This document shows, one piece after another, positions 30,694 through 42,169 of a stretch of DNA of 64,000 nt (its first letter is position 1; each line of letters starts with the position of its first letter). Source of the DNA: Eulemur rufifrons (lineage: Eukaryota; Chordata; Mammalia; Primates; Lemuridae); the NCBI RefSeq assembly GCF_041146395.1, contig NC_091000.1:17185501-17249500 (forward strand), in the 5' to 3' direction. The translations under genes and the position numbers were made by a program. Under the pieces are notes generated by a model that saw only the letters and a list, made by a program, of their open reading frames with translations, searched no databases and had not been told where the DNA came from.

Positions 30694-31607
30694 CAGGCAT
30701 TCCCTGGGTTATGGACGGCGCAACTTACAGTGTTCTGTGCTTACAAATGAGATAATTTATAATTAAAAAATTAAATTAATAATTTAGGGACTAGTTTCTT
30801 CCACACATGTAAACACACCTGTATGGTGTAAATGATTTGTTGGCTCAACATCTTTATGCTAGCAGGAACTCTCATTGTTTATGTGGTCCCTTCCATACAG
30901 CATCACTTTCGTGTTAACTTTTTTATTCGATTTTGTGAGTCTATGAGAGTCCATTGCAAATCCAGGTGAATCTGCAGCAAAGAGAAAGTTGATTACAGTG
31001 GAAATGAAAGTAGAACGAAAGTAGAAATAATTAAGTGTTCGCAGAAAGGCCAGACATTCATTGGGAAAGCATTAGGCTTCAGTCACTCAAGTGTTGGAAC
31101 AATTATAAAGGATAAAGTAAGAATAAAGGAACATGTGAAAGGCAGTGCTCCAACGAAAGCATCAATTATTACTAAGTAGTGTAGTGGATTAATTATTGAA
31201 ATGGAAAGGTTTTTATTGATCTGGTTAGAAGATCAAAATAAGTGTAGCATTCCTACTAGCCTAGTGTTGAGTGTTCATGCAACATTAGGTGAATGTTAAC
31301 CTTAATATTCTTTTTTGAAATTTGTCCTATCTCCAATCTAAACTTTTTGTATGAGTTTGTTTTTATGTTCTGTTTGAATTAAAAGAAAGAGCACAGTAGT
31401 TTCTGTTACTTATTATTACAGTACAGGGGTGGTGTTATTATAGTATTACACTGTATTGTTATTACCACATATGAGCTATTATATTAATACTTTGTCATTA
31501 TTATTATTACTATATATGCACTGTGCATCAGGGATCCAAGTTACATACAGATTCAACCTAAAGATGTTTTCAGGAACATACCCTGTCTGTAACCTGGGGA
31601 TTGCCTG
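30694..31607 (+). mobile_element. Tigger-family DNA transposon fossil with transposase remnants
   Basis: The left end 'caggcattccctgggttatg' and the reverse complement of the right end ('caggcaatccccaggttaca') are imperfect inverted repeats enclosing 914 bp. Inside, decayed + strand text resembles the Tigger/pogo transposase N-terminus. A helix-turn-helix stretch ('ggaaagcattaggcttcagt') lies near 31060-31110, and a WLEDQNK-like motif lies near 31220-31240. The element is much shorter than an autonomous Tigger and carries stops, so it is inactive. Confidence 0.75.
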
Positions 31608-33189
31608 AATTTGTATTTATATGTTATCTTTGCAAGAAGTCACTTCGTATGCACCGTAACAATTATTAGTGATAAATACATTCCTAACCAAAATATTACC
31701 ATCAAGTTTAAATCATTTATACATCTAAATCTCCCCACACTCCTGCCTTCAGACTTTCCCTATTTCAGTTTATGTAGAGTTTTAGGTTGTCCCTTATTAT
31801 TTGGAAATAATTCATCTTTATACTTTTGATCTTGCCTTTGGATTTTAGGTTTCAGAATTTGGACATTTGGTTCATAATAAATTAAAAGCCATTTAAAAGG
31901 TATGGCTTTCCTTTCATGTGAACCCAATTTTGTAAAGTGAACTGCAGCAAGAGCCTCAGGACTAACTGCGTAATCTCAGACCACTTAGTAAGCTCAGATC
32001 CAGGTTAAATTTAGAGGTAGTTGGTTGTCAAATTGAGTGTATACCAAATGTCATTAGTTAAATAAACATTCCTCATTTACTCCCATTTTGAAAAGTAGCA
32101 GTTTTCTTAATTATATGAATAGTCAAAAGACTGTCTCTCTCACTAATTACATAGTCAAAGTTTACTGCTAAATTTTCATCTGGCACCTTTTCAGATGAAC
32201 TTAGAACATCAGATTGTAACAGAGAGTTAAATGTCATAGGATGAGCTCATTAACAGTACATTTTTGGTGCAAAGGTTTGAGTAAAATAGTTTAATTGACC
32301 ATAATTATATTTCATTCTTCATATACCCTTAGGATAATGAGAAGGAATTTGAGTTTCTTTTCTTTAAATACAGTACTTCATTCTATATTTTCTTTATTTT
32401 TTTTTACAGACTCAAAGGATTGAGGGTTTCTATGATGCTTCACTAAATAAAAGGTCGCTTTTTTTGGAATAGATAGTACAACCTGTGGAAATTCTATTAA
32501 TTCTATATTGGTTCTTGGCAGGGGTTTCGAATTGGGTTTCTTTTGATTTTGCTTTTTGTTGTCTAGACAGAAAAGTGTCTTCTATCACTCCCAAGATCCC
32601 AGTCTTTCTTGCCAACTTCTCTTGTGCATTTTTATAGTTTTAAGTAATAACAGTTGGACAGGAAAGCACATTTAGGAAAGCAGATTACTTTTAACCAGGA
32701 AATACTCAGTGCCAAAATCAAGATTGTAGTCTTAACCTTATTCAATATTTTAGAAGTTTAACTCTTTCATTTCATTTTTCTTCTTCTACCTAACTTTTCT
32801 CAGGCTTTTATAGGAAGAGCAATGAGAGAGAACAAAAGTTAGTAGAAGAATCATCAGTTTCCATTCTCAGTTCTAATCCTGATTAATTTTGGTGAAATCA
32901 AGCAGCCTTCCTCTCAGATTCTAAATGGAAAACTTAATTTGCAGTGATGGATATCTTGTTTTGTAGTTATAAATAATGTTGAAGTTGTAATACAGACATA
33001 TGCTACACTTATACATACAGTTGATTAGTACTCTATAAATACTTGATGAGTGTTTGCTAAAAGTACCTATTTTCATGTAGGGTAAAGGAGATGATTTACA
33101 TAAAGACTGGTCCCATTACTTCATAGTGTGATGTTTTCAAAAGAAATTACTGATGCAGCTTAAGATCTACCAGCATAACTACCTGCTGA

Positions 33190-33500
33190 TCATCTTTAGA
33201 ATGAAATCTAAGCTCTTTAGTTTGACCTTCTCCTCTACTTTCATCTTACATTATGCTCTAGTCTCACTAAAACACTCCATATTTTTGCACATGTTGTCTT
33301 CCTCTGCCTGAAAAATTATTTTCCAATTTCTTAGTTGCCAAAGATCCTGTAACGTGTACATGCCGTGCCCCCAGTACGTGTGCACACAAAATACACATAT
33401 ATACCTTGTGGGCAGAATTTTGTTGTGTTCATCTTTGTAGCCCCAGTGCTTTGCAAATAGCAACAACTAAATAAATGTTTGGTAAATGGCTGAATAAATA
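33190..33500 (+). mobile_element. L2 LINE relic
   Basis: 'tcatctttgtagccccagtg' and 'aataaatgtttggtaaatgg' form the L2 3' end in sense orientation, with 'tcttcctctgcctgaaaaat' upstream. Confidence 0.7.
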
Positions 33501-33573
33501 TTTTATGAAGCATTTTGGTTCATAGTGTTATTATTCAGAAATAGTTCTTTTGCCTTTCCATATGTATTTTGTC

Positions 33574-34155
33574 AGGATTCTCCAGAGAGACAGAATCAAT
33601 AGGATGAATGGATGGATGGATGGATGGATGCATAGACAGACAGACATATGAGAAAGGATTTATTAAGTAAATTGGCTCACACAATCACGGAAGCTGAGAA
33701 GTCTCACGGTAGGCTGTCTGCAAGCTGGAGACCCAGGGAAGCCAGTAGTGTGGCTCAGTCCAAGTCCAAAAGTCTCAGAACCAGGGAAGCTGGTGGTATA
33801 ACTTTTAGTCTGAGGCCAAAGGCCTGAGAACCCAGAGGGCTCCTGATGCAAGTCCTGGAATATAAAGGCAGAAGAACCTCTGATGTCCAAGGGCAGGAAA
33901 AGAAGGGTCACCCAGCTCTAGGAGAGAGAACAAATTCACCTTTTCTCTGCCTTTTTGTTCTATCCAGGCCCCAGCAAATGAGATAGTGCCTACCCACATT
34001 GAGAGCTGATCTTCCTCACTCAGTCCATAGATTCACATGCCAGTCTCCTATGGAAATACTTTCACGGACACACCCAGAAATAATGCTATACCAGCGATCT
34101 AGATATCCTTTAATCTAGTCAAATTGACACCTGAAATTAATCATCATACCATATA
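33574..34155 (-). mobile_element. MLT2-type ERVL solo LTR, antisense
   Basis: Reverse-complement wording of the ERV-L LTR family is clear: 'ttctccagagagacagaatc', 'ggctcacacaatcacggaag', 'agctggagacccagggaagc', and at the far end 'ctagtcaaattgacacctga'. A TGGA tetranucleotide tract (33602-33630) lies near one end. No gag/pol/env coding is adjacent, so this is a solo LTR. It is an ancient non-coding relic. Confidence 0.8.
33602..33630 (+). repeat. (TGGA)n microsatellite
   Basis: Five to six TGGA/TGAA units are followed by 'gcatagacagacagaca'. It lies inside the MLT2-type LTR. Confidence 0.9.
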
Positions 34156-34162
34156 AATAATA

Positions 34163-34780
34163 TTTTTGTTAACGACTTTATTGAGATGTAATTCACATAC
34201 CAAGTAATTCACTCACTTAAAGGGTACAATTCAGTGGTGTTTAGTATATTCACAGAGTTGAGTAACCATCATCACAGTCAATTTTAGAACATTTTTATCA
34301 TCCTAAAAAGAAACCCTGTACCCTTTACTAATCACCTCCCAACCTGTCTATCCCCCACCCCCAGCTTCAGGCAATCACTTAGATTTGCCTGCCTATTCTG
34401 TACATTTCATATAAATGGAATTATAAAATACATGGCTCTTTGTGAGTGGCTTCTTTTTCTTAGCATAAGTTTTTCAAGGTTGAAATATATCCCAGTTGTA
34501 CCATGTATCAGTACTTCTGTTAAATAATGTTTCATTGTATGGATATAGCACATTTGATTTATCAATTCATCAGTTGTTGGACAGTGAGATGTTTTTGCTT
34601 TTTGGCTGTCATGAATAATGCTGTTATAAACATTCATGTATAAGTTTTTCTTTGAACACTTATTTTCAATTCTTTTGGGAATGTAGGTGTGGAATTGCTG
34701 GGTCATATGGTAACTTCGCTTAAGGGTCATTGTCCTTTGTTGCCTGATGTCTGGTGTCCTGAGAGTTGATGCTTTATGCA
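34163..34780 (-). mobile_element. L1 3' end fragment, antisense
   Basis: 'actttattgagatgtaattc', 'gtacaattcagtggtgttta', 'ccatcatcacagtcaatttt' and 'tggaattgctgggtcatatg' are standard reverse-complement L1M 3'-region text. It starts almost directly at the end of the MLT2 LTR. Confidence 0.85.
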
Positions 34781-35274
34781 TTTTGTCTAGTTTTTTTTGT
34801 TTTTTCTTTTTCAGTTAGGTAAATACATGCAGCCTAGTTCGTTAATTTTTATTTTGCCCCTTTGAAACTTGTCCATAAAAGGGTTTTGTTTTGTTTTGTT
34901 TTGGAATTTATTTTTAACCTGATCATCAAGTTCTTTGGCTTCTGTGGGTATACAGTTTGAATTTTTCATTTTATGTTTTTCGTTTTGTTTTGGGTTTGTC
35001 TGTTTTGGGGTTTTTGTCCGGGAAATACTGTAAGATGTTTGTAGGGAACATTTTCTTTGGGATTGACAGAGTATATAGACATTTATTATATTGATTTTTC
35101 AACTTTTGTATATGTCTCAAATTTTTCCAAATGAAATTTAAAAATTAAAGAAAAAGAAAAGATTAAAGATACCCATCAAGATGTGGCAGTTCTGCTACAC
35201 TTCCACCTAAAGCAGGCCCAGTTACACCAATAACAGTTGCCTTCTGGTAAACAGTAAATTTGATTCTACCAGTG

Positions 35275-35392
35275 ATAGCTGGATGTTATAAGGCCCTTAA
35301 GCTCATGTGTATTGGTCTCAAGTTTAATTTTTAATAGCTGGATGTTATAAGGCCCTTAAGCTCATGTGTATTGGTCTCAAGTTTAATTTTTA
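35275..35392 (+). repeat. Perfect 59-bp tandem duplication
   Basis: Units 35275-35333 and 35334-35392 start 'atagctggatgttataaggc' and agree throughout except at the final base or two. The identity implies a young event or assembly-level duplication. Confidence 0.95.
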
Positions 35393-35460
35393 ATTTTATT
35401 AATTGGTGAAGTTAGAAATCGGAAAAAAGAAAGGCAAAATAAAACCCAAGGCTGATGATG

Positions 35461-35506
35461 CTGCAGGGAAACTTATATACTTACTGCAGGGAAACTTATA
35501 TACTTA
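35461..35506 (+). repeat. Perfect 23-bp tandem duplication
   Basis: Two identical units of 23 bp starting 'ctgcagggaaacttatatac' lie at 35461-35483 and 35484-35506, only about 70 bp from the 59-bp duplication. Confidence 0.95.
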
Positions 35507-36012
35507 CTGCTGGTATCATTAAAATAGAGAAAATAGTTGGAATAACAAACAGGCATTATACAAGAGACCTGTAAATATTCATGCCTTTTAATCCAGTGAT
35601 CTTATTTCTTCAAATAAATCCCAAGAAAGCAATTTAGAAAAAATAAATAAATCCTATTCTCAGGATTATGGTTGATAACATAGCATTCTTCTGGATCTGT
35701 GAACAGAAAACAAAAACAACAAAATCCCCCCACTAAACCATGTGAGTTCATTTGAAAAAAGTACTCTTTTTCTGATATTTACAAGCAAAACCCTCTCTTC
35801 TTCTTTGGAATTGTAAATTGTCTATTATCTGGCATTTCTTCCTGCTTCTTCCTCTCCTGTATCTTAAATGTAGGCATGCCCATTGATCTGCCTTTGACTC
35901 ACACCTCTCTTCTCTTGGTTATATGAGGTTATCTTGAAATCTAAAATTCCAATCCTATCATCTTTCCAGAGCTCCATGCTCCATTTGTTCTGCTTATATT
36001 CCAAGTGCTCAC

Positions 36013-36258
36013 TTTTTTTTTTCTTTTTTTGGAGACACTGTCTTGCTCTGTCACCTAAACTAGAATATAGTGGCATCATCATGGCTTACCGCAACCTCCA
36101 ACTCCTGGGCTCCGTCCTCCCAAGTGTCTGGAACAACAGGCTCGAGCCACCATGCCTGGTTAATTTTTATATTTTTTGTAGAGACAGGTTCTTGCCATGA
36201 GTAGCTCAGGGGCTGGTCTCAAACTTTTGGCCTCCCAAAGTGCTAGGATTACAGGTGC
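36013..36258 (-). mobile_element. Alu SINE, shortened, antisense
   Basis: Reverse-complement Alu with deletions in the right arm ('gaacaacaggctcgagccac', then 'agagacaggttcttgcc', then 'ttggcctcccaaagtgctag'). It is flanked by a 14-bp direct repeat, aagtgctcactttt, at 36003-36016 and 36259-36272. Confidence 0.92.
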
Positions 36259-36420
36259 AAGTGCTCACTTTTGATCTTTTGAGTATCGTATGTTCCAACT
36301 CTGTGTATCCAAAAAAAATCTATCATATTTATTTTCCCTGCTAAAGATATTCTTCTGTGGTTCATATTCCCTTTTTCTAGCCATCATAAAATCTTTAGCT
36401 TTAAGTTTCCCTCTTTTTTA

Positions 36421-36447
36421 TTAGGGTTAGGGTTAGGGTTAGGGTTA
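36421..36447 (+). repeat. Interstitial telomeric repeat (TTAGGG)4.5
   Basis: Four perfect TTAGGG units plus TTA follow 'ttttta' and precede 'tgtgttcattatg'. There is no subtelomeric-type sequence around it; the flanks are ordinary intron and an L2. Short interstitial arrays of this kind are usually attributed to telomerase-assisted break repair. Confidence 0.97.
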
Positions 36448-36599
36448 TGTGTTCATTATGTGCATGTGGTTACCCTAGTTCAAGCTTTTATTTATTTATC
36501 TCATTTTTAAATATTTTAATATTAATTTAACTTTAATAATATTAATATTTAATATGTTCTTTATTTGTCTCCCTGCTTTCTGTCTCCTCTTTAATGAAT

Positions 36600-37130
36600 C
36601 TTGTCAGAGAAGTCTTCCAGAAACACAGATCAGACCATATCACTTTCTAGATTAAAAACCTTCAAAGAGTTACTATGTACAAAGAGTTAACTCCATCTCA
36701 TTCCTTCATCTCGTCTTCAGGGCCCTATGATGCATGGCTTCAACTTTTCTTCGTTTCCCTCTTTCAAATCTTTTTTCTGTCATCCTCTTTATACTTGTTT
36801 CCTTCTGAGCCTTGTGTCATTTTGTGCCTCCACCTGACCGTTCCCCTGTTGTAACATTTCCAAATTTTATCCATCCTTGAAATATTGGCTTTCAGATTTG
36901 CCTTCCAGCTGAAAGTAATCTTTTCTTCCCGGAAACTCCCAAAGCCTTTTTCTGTTTCTTTGTTATTGTACTTAGTATCTTTCCATTGTACTGTGGTTAT
37001 TTATGTGCATGATACTGGTTGTTATTAGTTTGTAAGTTCTTTAAAGTGTGGATTCATGTCTCATTCTTTTCTCTGTTTCCTGTGTACATTATCTGATAAA
37101 CAGTTCATTCTTAAGAGGTATGTATAAAGA
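36600..37130 (+). mobile_element. L2 LINE relic, long
   Basis: 'agaagtcttccagaaacac', 'cagaccatatcactttctag' and 'gttagtttgtaagttcttta'-like wording run in the order expected for a sense L2 3' half. It is diverged with no intact frame. Confidence 0.65.
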
Positions 37131-37626
37131 ACTATCTTGTTTTGGGGGTATTGAGAAAAAGGAACAAAATTTTGAGGATACTTTATGTATGCCAAAGATA
37201 AAAAGATCATGTATTCCATAAGGATCTAAAAAAATATGCGTAGAAGTAATTTTGCTAAAAAAAAAGTAGTTAGATATGTGGGTGAGACCTTGGATTACTG
37301 ACTAACCATTGTCAGACAGATGAAACCTGACTTTTAAGAACTTTTAAGAAGGGTAGACTTAATAATATGTTCAATCATTTAAACATTTATTAATATATAA
37401 TAAGACTTACAAGCAGAAATATTTTGGTTTTAAGTATTTTTGCAATATGCAGCTTACATTTTATTTTCTGTACTCCTAATTTCTTGATATTCTTGGAATT
37501 TTTTTTAAGAATCTTCCTAATTCTTAAATAGTTTTCTTCCCTGTGCAGTTTTGTTGATATTTTTTTTTTTAAGTTCTCTATTTGTTCTGGCAAAACTTAT
37601 ATTTAGAAAATGTTTTGTTTTTTTAG

Positions 37627-37845
<219 letters not shown>

Positions 37846-39636
37846 TAAACTTTTTCATGGTTACTCTTTCTCCTGGCCTCCCTCCACCCCCACCTCTCCC
37901 ACTTGTAGGAGAACATACAAAGGCATCCTAAGGAGCAGCTGGTTTTTATTTTTTTATTTGAGGTTGATGGCAATGTAATATAGGGAGAAGAGAGATAAGA
38001 AATAAATTAGTGCATGTTATCAACAAATCATGGTGGACAATGAGAAGACTGCCTTGTTTAGTTTCTTCTCAATATTTCTTATACCCATGTGTAACAGAAA
38101 GCAGTTTTCTTTTGTTTCTGTGTCTTTAAATTGCACTAAAGACTTTTGCTTAACCAAGACTTAATTATAAACATGATAGTGAATTCAATATTTACATACT
38201 TAAAATTTTCAAATAAATAAGACACTTTTTATGGCAAAACTAGATTCTTTAAAAATACTTTACCAGTCAGAAAATATATGTGCATTATTTTTATTCTGAA
38301 CTGTACACATACATGTTTTATTTGTTCATTGCTCTACTTTCCATTACTTGGGATAAATAATCTTACTTGATATATAAGTTTTTATATTTCCTTTAGGACC
38401 AGATGTTAATTTTATTAATTTTTATGTGATATTATTATATATCCAATTACCAAATATACATATATAAAACTTTAAATCCATTTCTGTGGACTGCTATGTC
38501 ACAAAAATACCTACCTAACCTAAATATCAATTCCTTTCAAAAAGGCACATGATAATCTTCCTGGTACTTGATAATACCAGGGAATTTTTTGCATAAAAAA
38601 ATGCATTTTCTATCTTAGAACATTGAAATCATTAGTGGTTTGAAAATATTAAACTTATTTCAGAGGAGTTTATCAACTTTCGGCTTTACTTAAAATTTAT
38701 ATGGAATGATATTTAGATGTGTTTAATCTGTTAACTTTAACAATCAGTATCTTCAATATATTTTTGATTATCTTTTCTTCTGGGAGATATTGGTGAGTAA
38801 AAATATGGGGAGAGGACCATTTCTACCATACTCAGTTATGGCAGATCACAACTACAATTTTAGAGGTTGCAGTTTTAAATGTTCGAGTAAAAGTGCTTTT
38901 GAAATTTCCAAAGACATCCTGATTTCTCTTTGGTCCTTGTCCTCTTATCATGTGGTAATGGACATGGCTATTTACTGGCATGTCTTATTATTTTTACTGT
39001 CATCTCCATTTTACTCTTCTTGTCATATGTAGTCTGCAATTGTGTATTCAGAATATTAGAATTTTTTCTATTTACTGGAAATCTAAAACTTATTTGATGA
39101 GGACCTAGCTCACAGTTATTTAGACTTGAATCTCAAGGAAGCACACTTATTTTCTTAGAAACTAGTATCTCACTCTTTTTGTGATCCGAGGTAACAGTAA
39201 GAGATGCCACCAGGACTGGTTTCTGTACTATCATAGGATTACTTGGAAATATACTTATTTTGCTTTTTTAAAATATATAACCTTCCATAATTTTAGACAA
39301 TTTCACTTTTAGTCTTTCTTCATTATGAGAAAATGATAAGTGGTTCTTTGAGAGGTTTAACTTAGACATTGTTCATGTAAAATAACCAGCCATGTGTTAA
39401 TTTACTTGAACTTTTTCATTAAGTTTTTAATTCTTTTAGGTTATACACAGAAAAGATAAGTGATGTTAAGAAGTTATCTTACTTGAGTTTATAACACTTA
39501 GAGATTTTTGTATATTCAAGTTCCTAATTTTTATTGAATGTAAATTTTTATTCACTATAGTACTGTAGTTTGACAGTTGTCACTTTTTGAATCTGAGTGG
39601 AGGATATACTTAATGAACCATGAGTGTTCATTTTTT

Positions 39637-39869
39637 AGGTTGAGTATCCTTTATCCTAAATACTTAGGACCAGAAGTGTTTCAGATCTAGGATTTTTCAG
39701 ATTTTGGAATATTTACATGATGTGTCCCGGTTGAGCATCTGTAATCTGAAAATTTGAAAGCCAAAATGCTCCAGTTAGGATTTCCGTTGAGTGTCATGTT
39801 GGTACTCCAAAAGTTTTGATTTTGGAGCATTTCAAATTTCGGGTTTTCAGATTAGGGACACTCAACTTG
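39637..39869. mobile_element. MER8/Tigger-type MITE
   Basis: The left end aggttgagtatcctttatcc and the reverse complement of the right end (aagttgagtgtccctaatct) are inverted repeats. The interior ('ttcagattttggaatattt', 'ttggagcatttcaaatttcg') is self-complementary, as in this MITE type. Right after it comes 'tttcaaaataaaaagttggg', typical of an L1 3' end, so it may have inserted into one. Confidence 0.8.
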
Positions 39870-40872
39870 TATTATTCTTTTAACTTTCCTATACGTTTAA
39901 AGATTTTCAAAATAAAAAGTTGGGGACTTTTGCCTTCTACCAGCATTTTCATTGGTCTTTTCATTTTAGTCTGATTTATGATTGTGAGGAGAATTAAAGT
40001 AGTTATATCATCCAGCTTATGTATGAGAAACTGAAGTCAAAGAAGCTAGGAATTCATATTCCAAATATTCTTTTTAGTTTTAACTTGCTATACAGAAAAA
40101 GTTGCCTTTTGGTTTCAGTATAAATGTTTGTTATCTAAGGGATTTAAGTGTTATAATTTAATTTGAACTTTTGAAATAACAAGTCGTACATCTTTTACAA
40201 GTGATCAGAAAAAAGTAGGCATACACTGTAATTTTCTAGCCAATTGGGAAACACAAATATTTTAGATATATTGAAAATCTTTTCACAGTGATAGTTACCT
40301 TAAATCTGTGTGATATTTTAATAGGAGATTTTAAACATTTCTTTTTCTAAGTTTATGAAAGAACCCTTTAGCTTCCCCTGTCTATCTTTTTAAAACAGAG
40401 ATTAAAAGATATATACTGTACTCAGAGTTGAAATTTCCCTTTGGCTTGTGTGGACTGGCATATGTATGTATTTTTGTGCAGATTGCAACACTTGACATGT
40501 TGAGTAAGTTTTGTTTGTCATCTGTGTCAATTACATCAAAATATTTTCCAGTTGCAATTTCCTCTCTGCTTCTATCTTTTTTTTTTGTCTGGAGTGCTAC
40601 AATAGATTAATTGTCTTTGGATAGCTGGGCTGCTTACTTTATGAAGAACTGTAACTGATTCTGGAAGAAGGGTGGTTAGGCCTCTAACAGGGATTTTCAG
40701 CAAGTCCTTTATTAATTGTATTGGTGAGTACAGGAATGTGATGAGCTGATAATGTCCTCTACTTTTTGGGAAATTTTCTTCTGTATATTTGTCTCAGAGA
40801 GGAATTGTATAAAATATATCTCATTTTCAGGAAAACCTGTGGTTTATTCAAAGCAGTGCACAATTGAAAGCA

Positions 40873-41282
40873 CAGATGGTCCCCAACTTAAGATGGTTTG
40901 ACTTACAATTTTTTGACTTTATGATGGTGTGAAAGTGATACACATTCAGTAGAAACCATACTTCGAATTTTGATCCTTTACTGAGCTCGCAATGTGCAAT
41001 ATGATACTCTCTTGTGATGCTGGGCAGTGGCAGTGAGCTATAGCTCCGAATCAGCCACACAATCATGAGGATAAAGAACAAATACTCTACAGCGTACTGT
41101 GTTGCCAGATGATTTTGCCTAACTGTAGGCCAGTATAAGTATTGTGAGCATGCTTAAGATAGGCTAAGATAACTATAAAGTAAGGTAGGCTAGGTGTATT
41201 AAATGCATTTTTTGACTTACAATGTTTTCACCTTATGATGGGTTTATCAGGACATAACCCCATCATCAGTCAGGAGCATCTA
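40873..41282. mobile_element. Tigger-type MITE, copy 2 (longer, inverted relative to copy 1)
   Basis: It starts cagatggtccccaactta and ends with caggagcatcta (reverse complement close to cagatgctcctg). TA follows the right end, and a mutated CA precedes the left. Interior motifs 'tgtgatgctgggcagtggca' and 'ttgcctaactgtaggcca' belong to the same family as 19923-20156 but about 175 bp more is retained. Confidence 0.85.
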
Positions 41283-42169
41283 TAATTACTATTCTTCATT
41301 TAACTAGGTCTCTTAATATTCTCTTATCAAAAGTACACGATAATCTGAATTTGAAAAATTCTAATTTCATCTTTAGGCTTCTGTTTTTAAATTATGTAGA
41401 CTATTCTGTACATCATAGAGCTTCCATATTGCAGATACTGCATAGAAAACTACATAGATACCTCTTTTATATACAGAATGTTTTAAGATTAATTTCTAAG
41501 ATTACAGATAATGATGATGATGTTTAAGAAGGTTGAGTGACTTTTCCAACATTGAAGTGGTGGTGAAGGAATTGAAATTTTGTCTTAGAACTTCCCAACT
41601 CCAAAGACTGAGCTCTTAATAACTGTATAATAAAATCTTCCATTCTCCCACCCGCTTTTTAAAAAATAAAACTAGTGTCTAGTGCCTTTTTCATTAATTA
41701 TACCAAATTACTGCAGAAGCTAGTTCAGTCAGTTTGTATAGGGCAGGTTCAGAGACGTGGAAAGATGTTTCTGAGAACCAGTTTAAAATAATTTTGTTTC
41801 TCCAGGACAAAGAAAAGTGAGAAAAATCGTATGGCTTTGTCCTAAGAGTAAAAGTGGAGTGAGTTAATAAGAAAGGGCAATCATGGCCAAAGAAACAGGA
41901 AACTGTTGGATGAAATAGAAGTACCTGGAAAACTATTGGTGGTTGAATAACATAGAGCTTGAAATTTACCTATTAGTGTATAGTTTGTGCCCTTGAAATT
42001 GAGTATGTCATAATGAAAAGAATACTAAACTAGGATTCAAATAGCTTTCGTTTGCTTCCTAAACTTAACACTTTTTAGCTTTGTAACCTTAAACAGGTTC
42101 CTTAAGTCTCAGTTTTTCACTCTATAAAAGTAGTGTAACATTTGTACATTATAATCTTCTCCAAAGCCT

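Larger units (their letters stand above)
21920..37626 (+). other. AFG2A: AFG2A intron g-h (15.7 kb)
   Basis: This is the largest complete intron in the window. It holds an L1 3' end piece (22043-22512), a long antisense L1 (22513-27535), an MLT1-like LTR (27795-28275), a LINE 3'-end relic (about 29540-29930), an L2 end (30286-30362), a Tigger fossil (30694-31607), L2 relics (33190-33500, 36600-37130), an MLT2 LTR (33574-34155), an L1 3' end (34163-34780), two local duplications (35275-35506), an Alu (36013-36258) and a telomeric repeat (36421-36447). I identify nothing in 28280-29530, 31610-33180 or 37135-37620. Confidence 0.8.

Noticed and set aside
33602..33660. Short periodic repeats considered as a CRISPR-like array
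   Set aside because: It is a simple TGGA microsatellite inside an LTR in a mammalian genome; there are no spacers.
33574..34155. Possible intact endogenous retrovirus next to the MLT2-type LTR
   Set aside because: Only one LTR is present and the neighbours are L2 and L1 fragments, so it is a solo LTR with no viral coding region.
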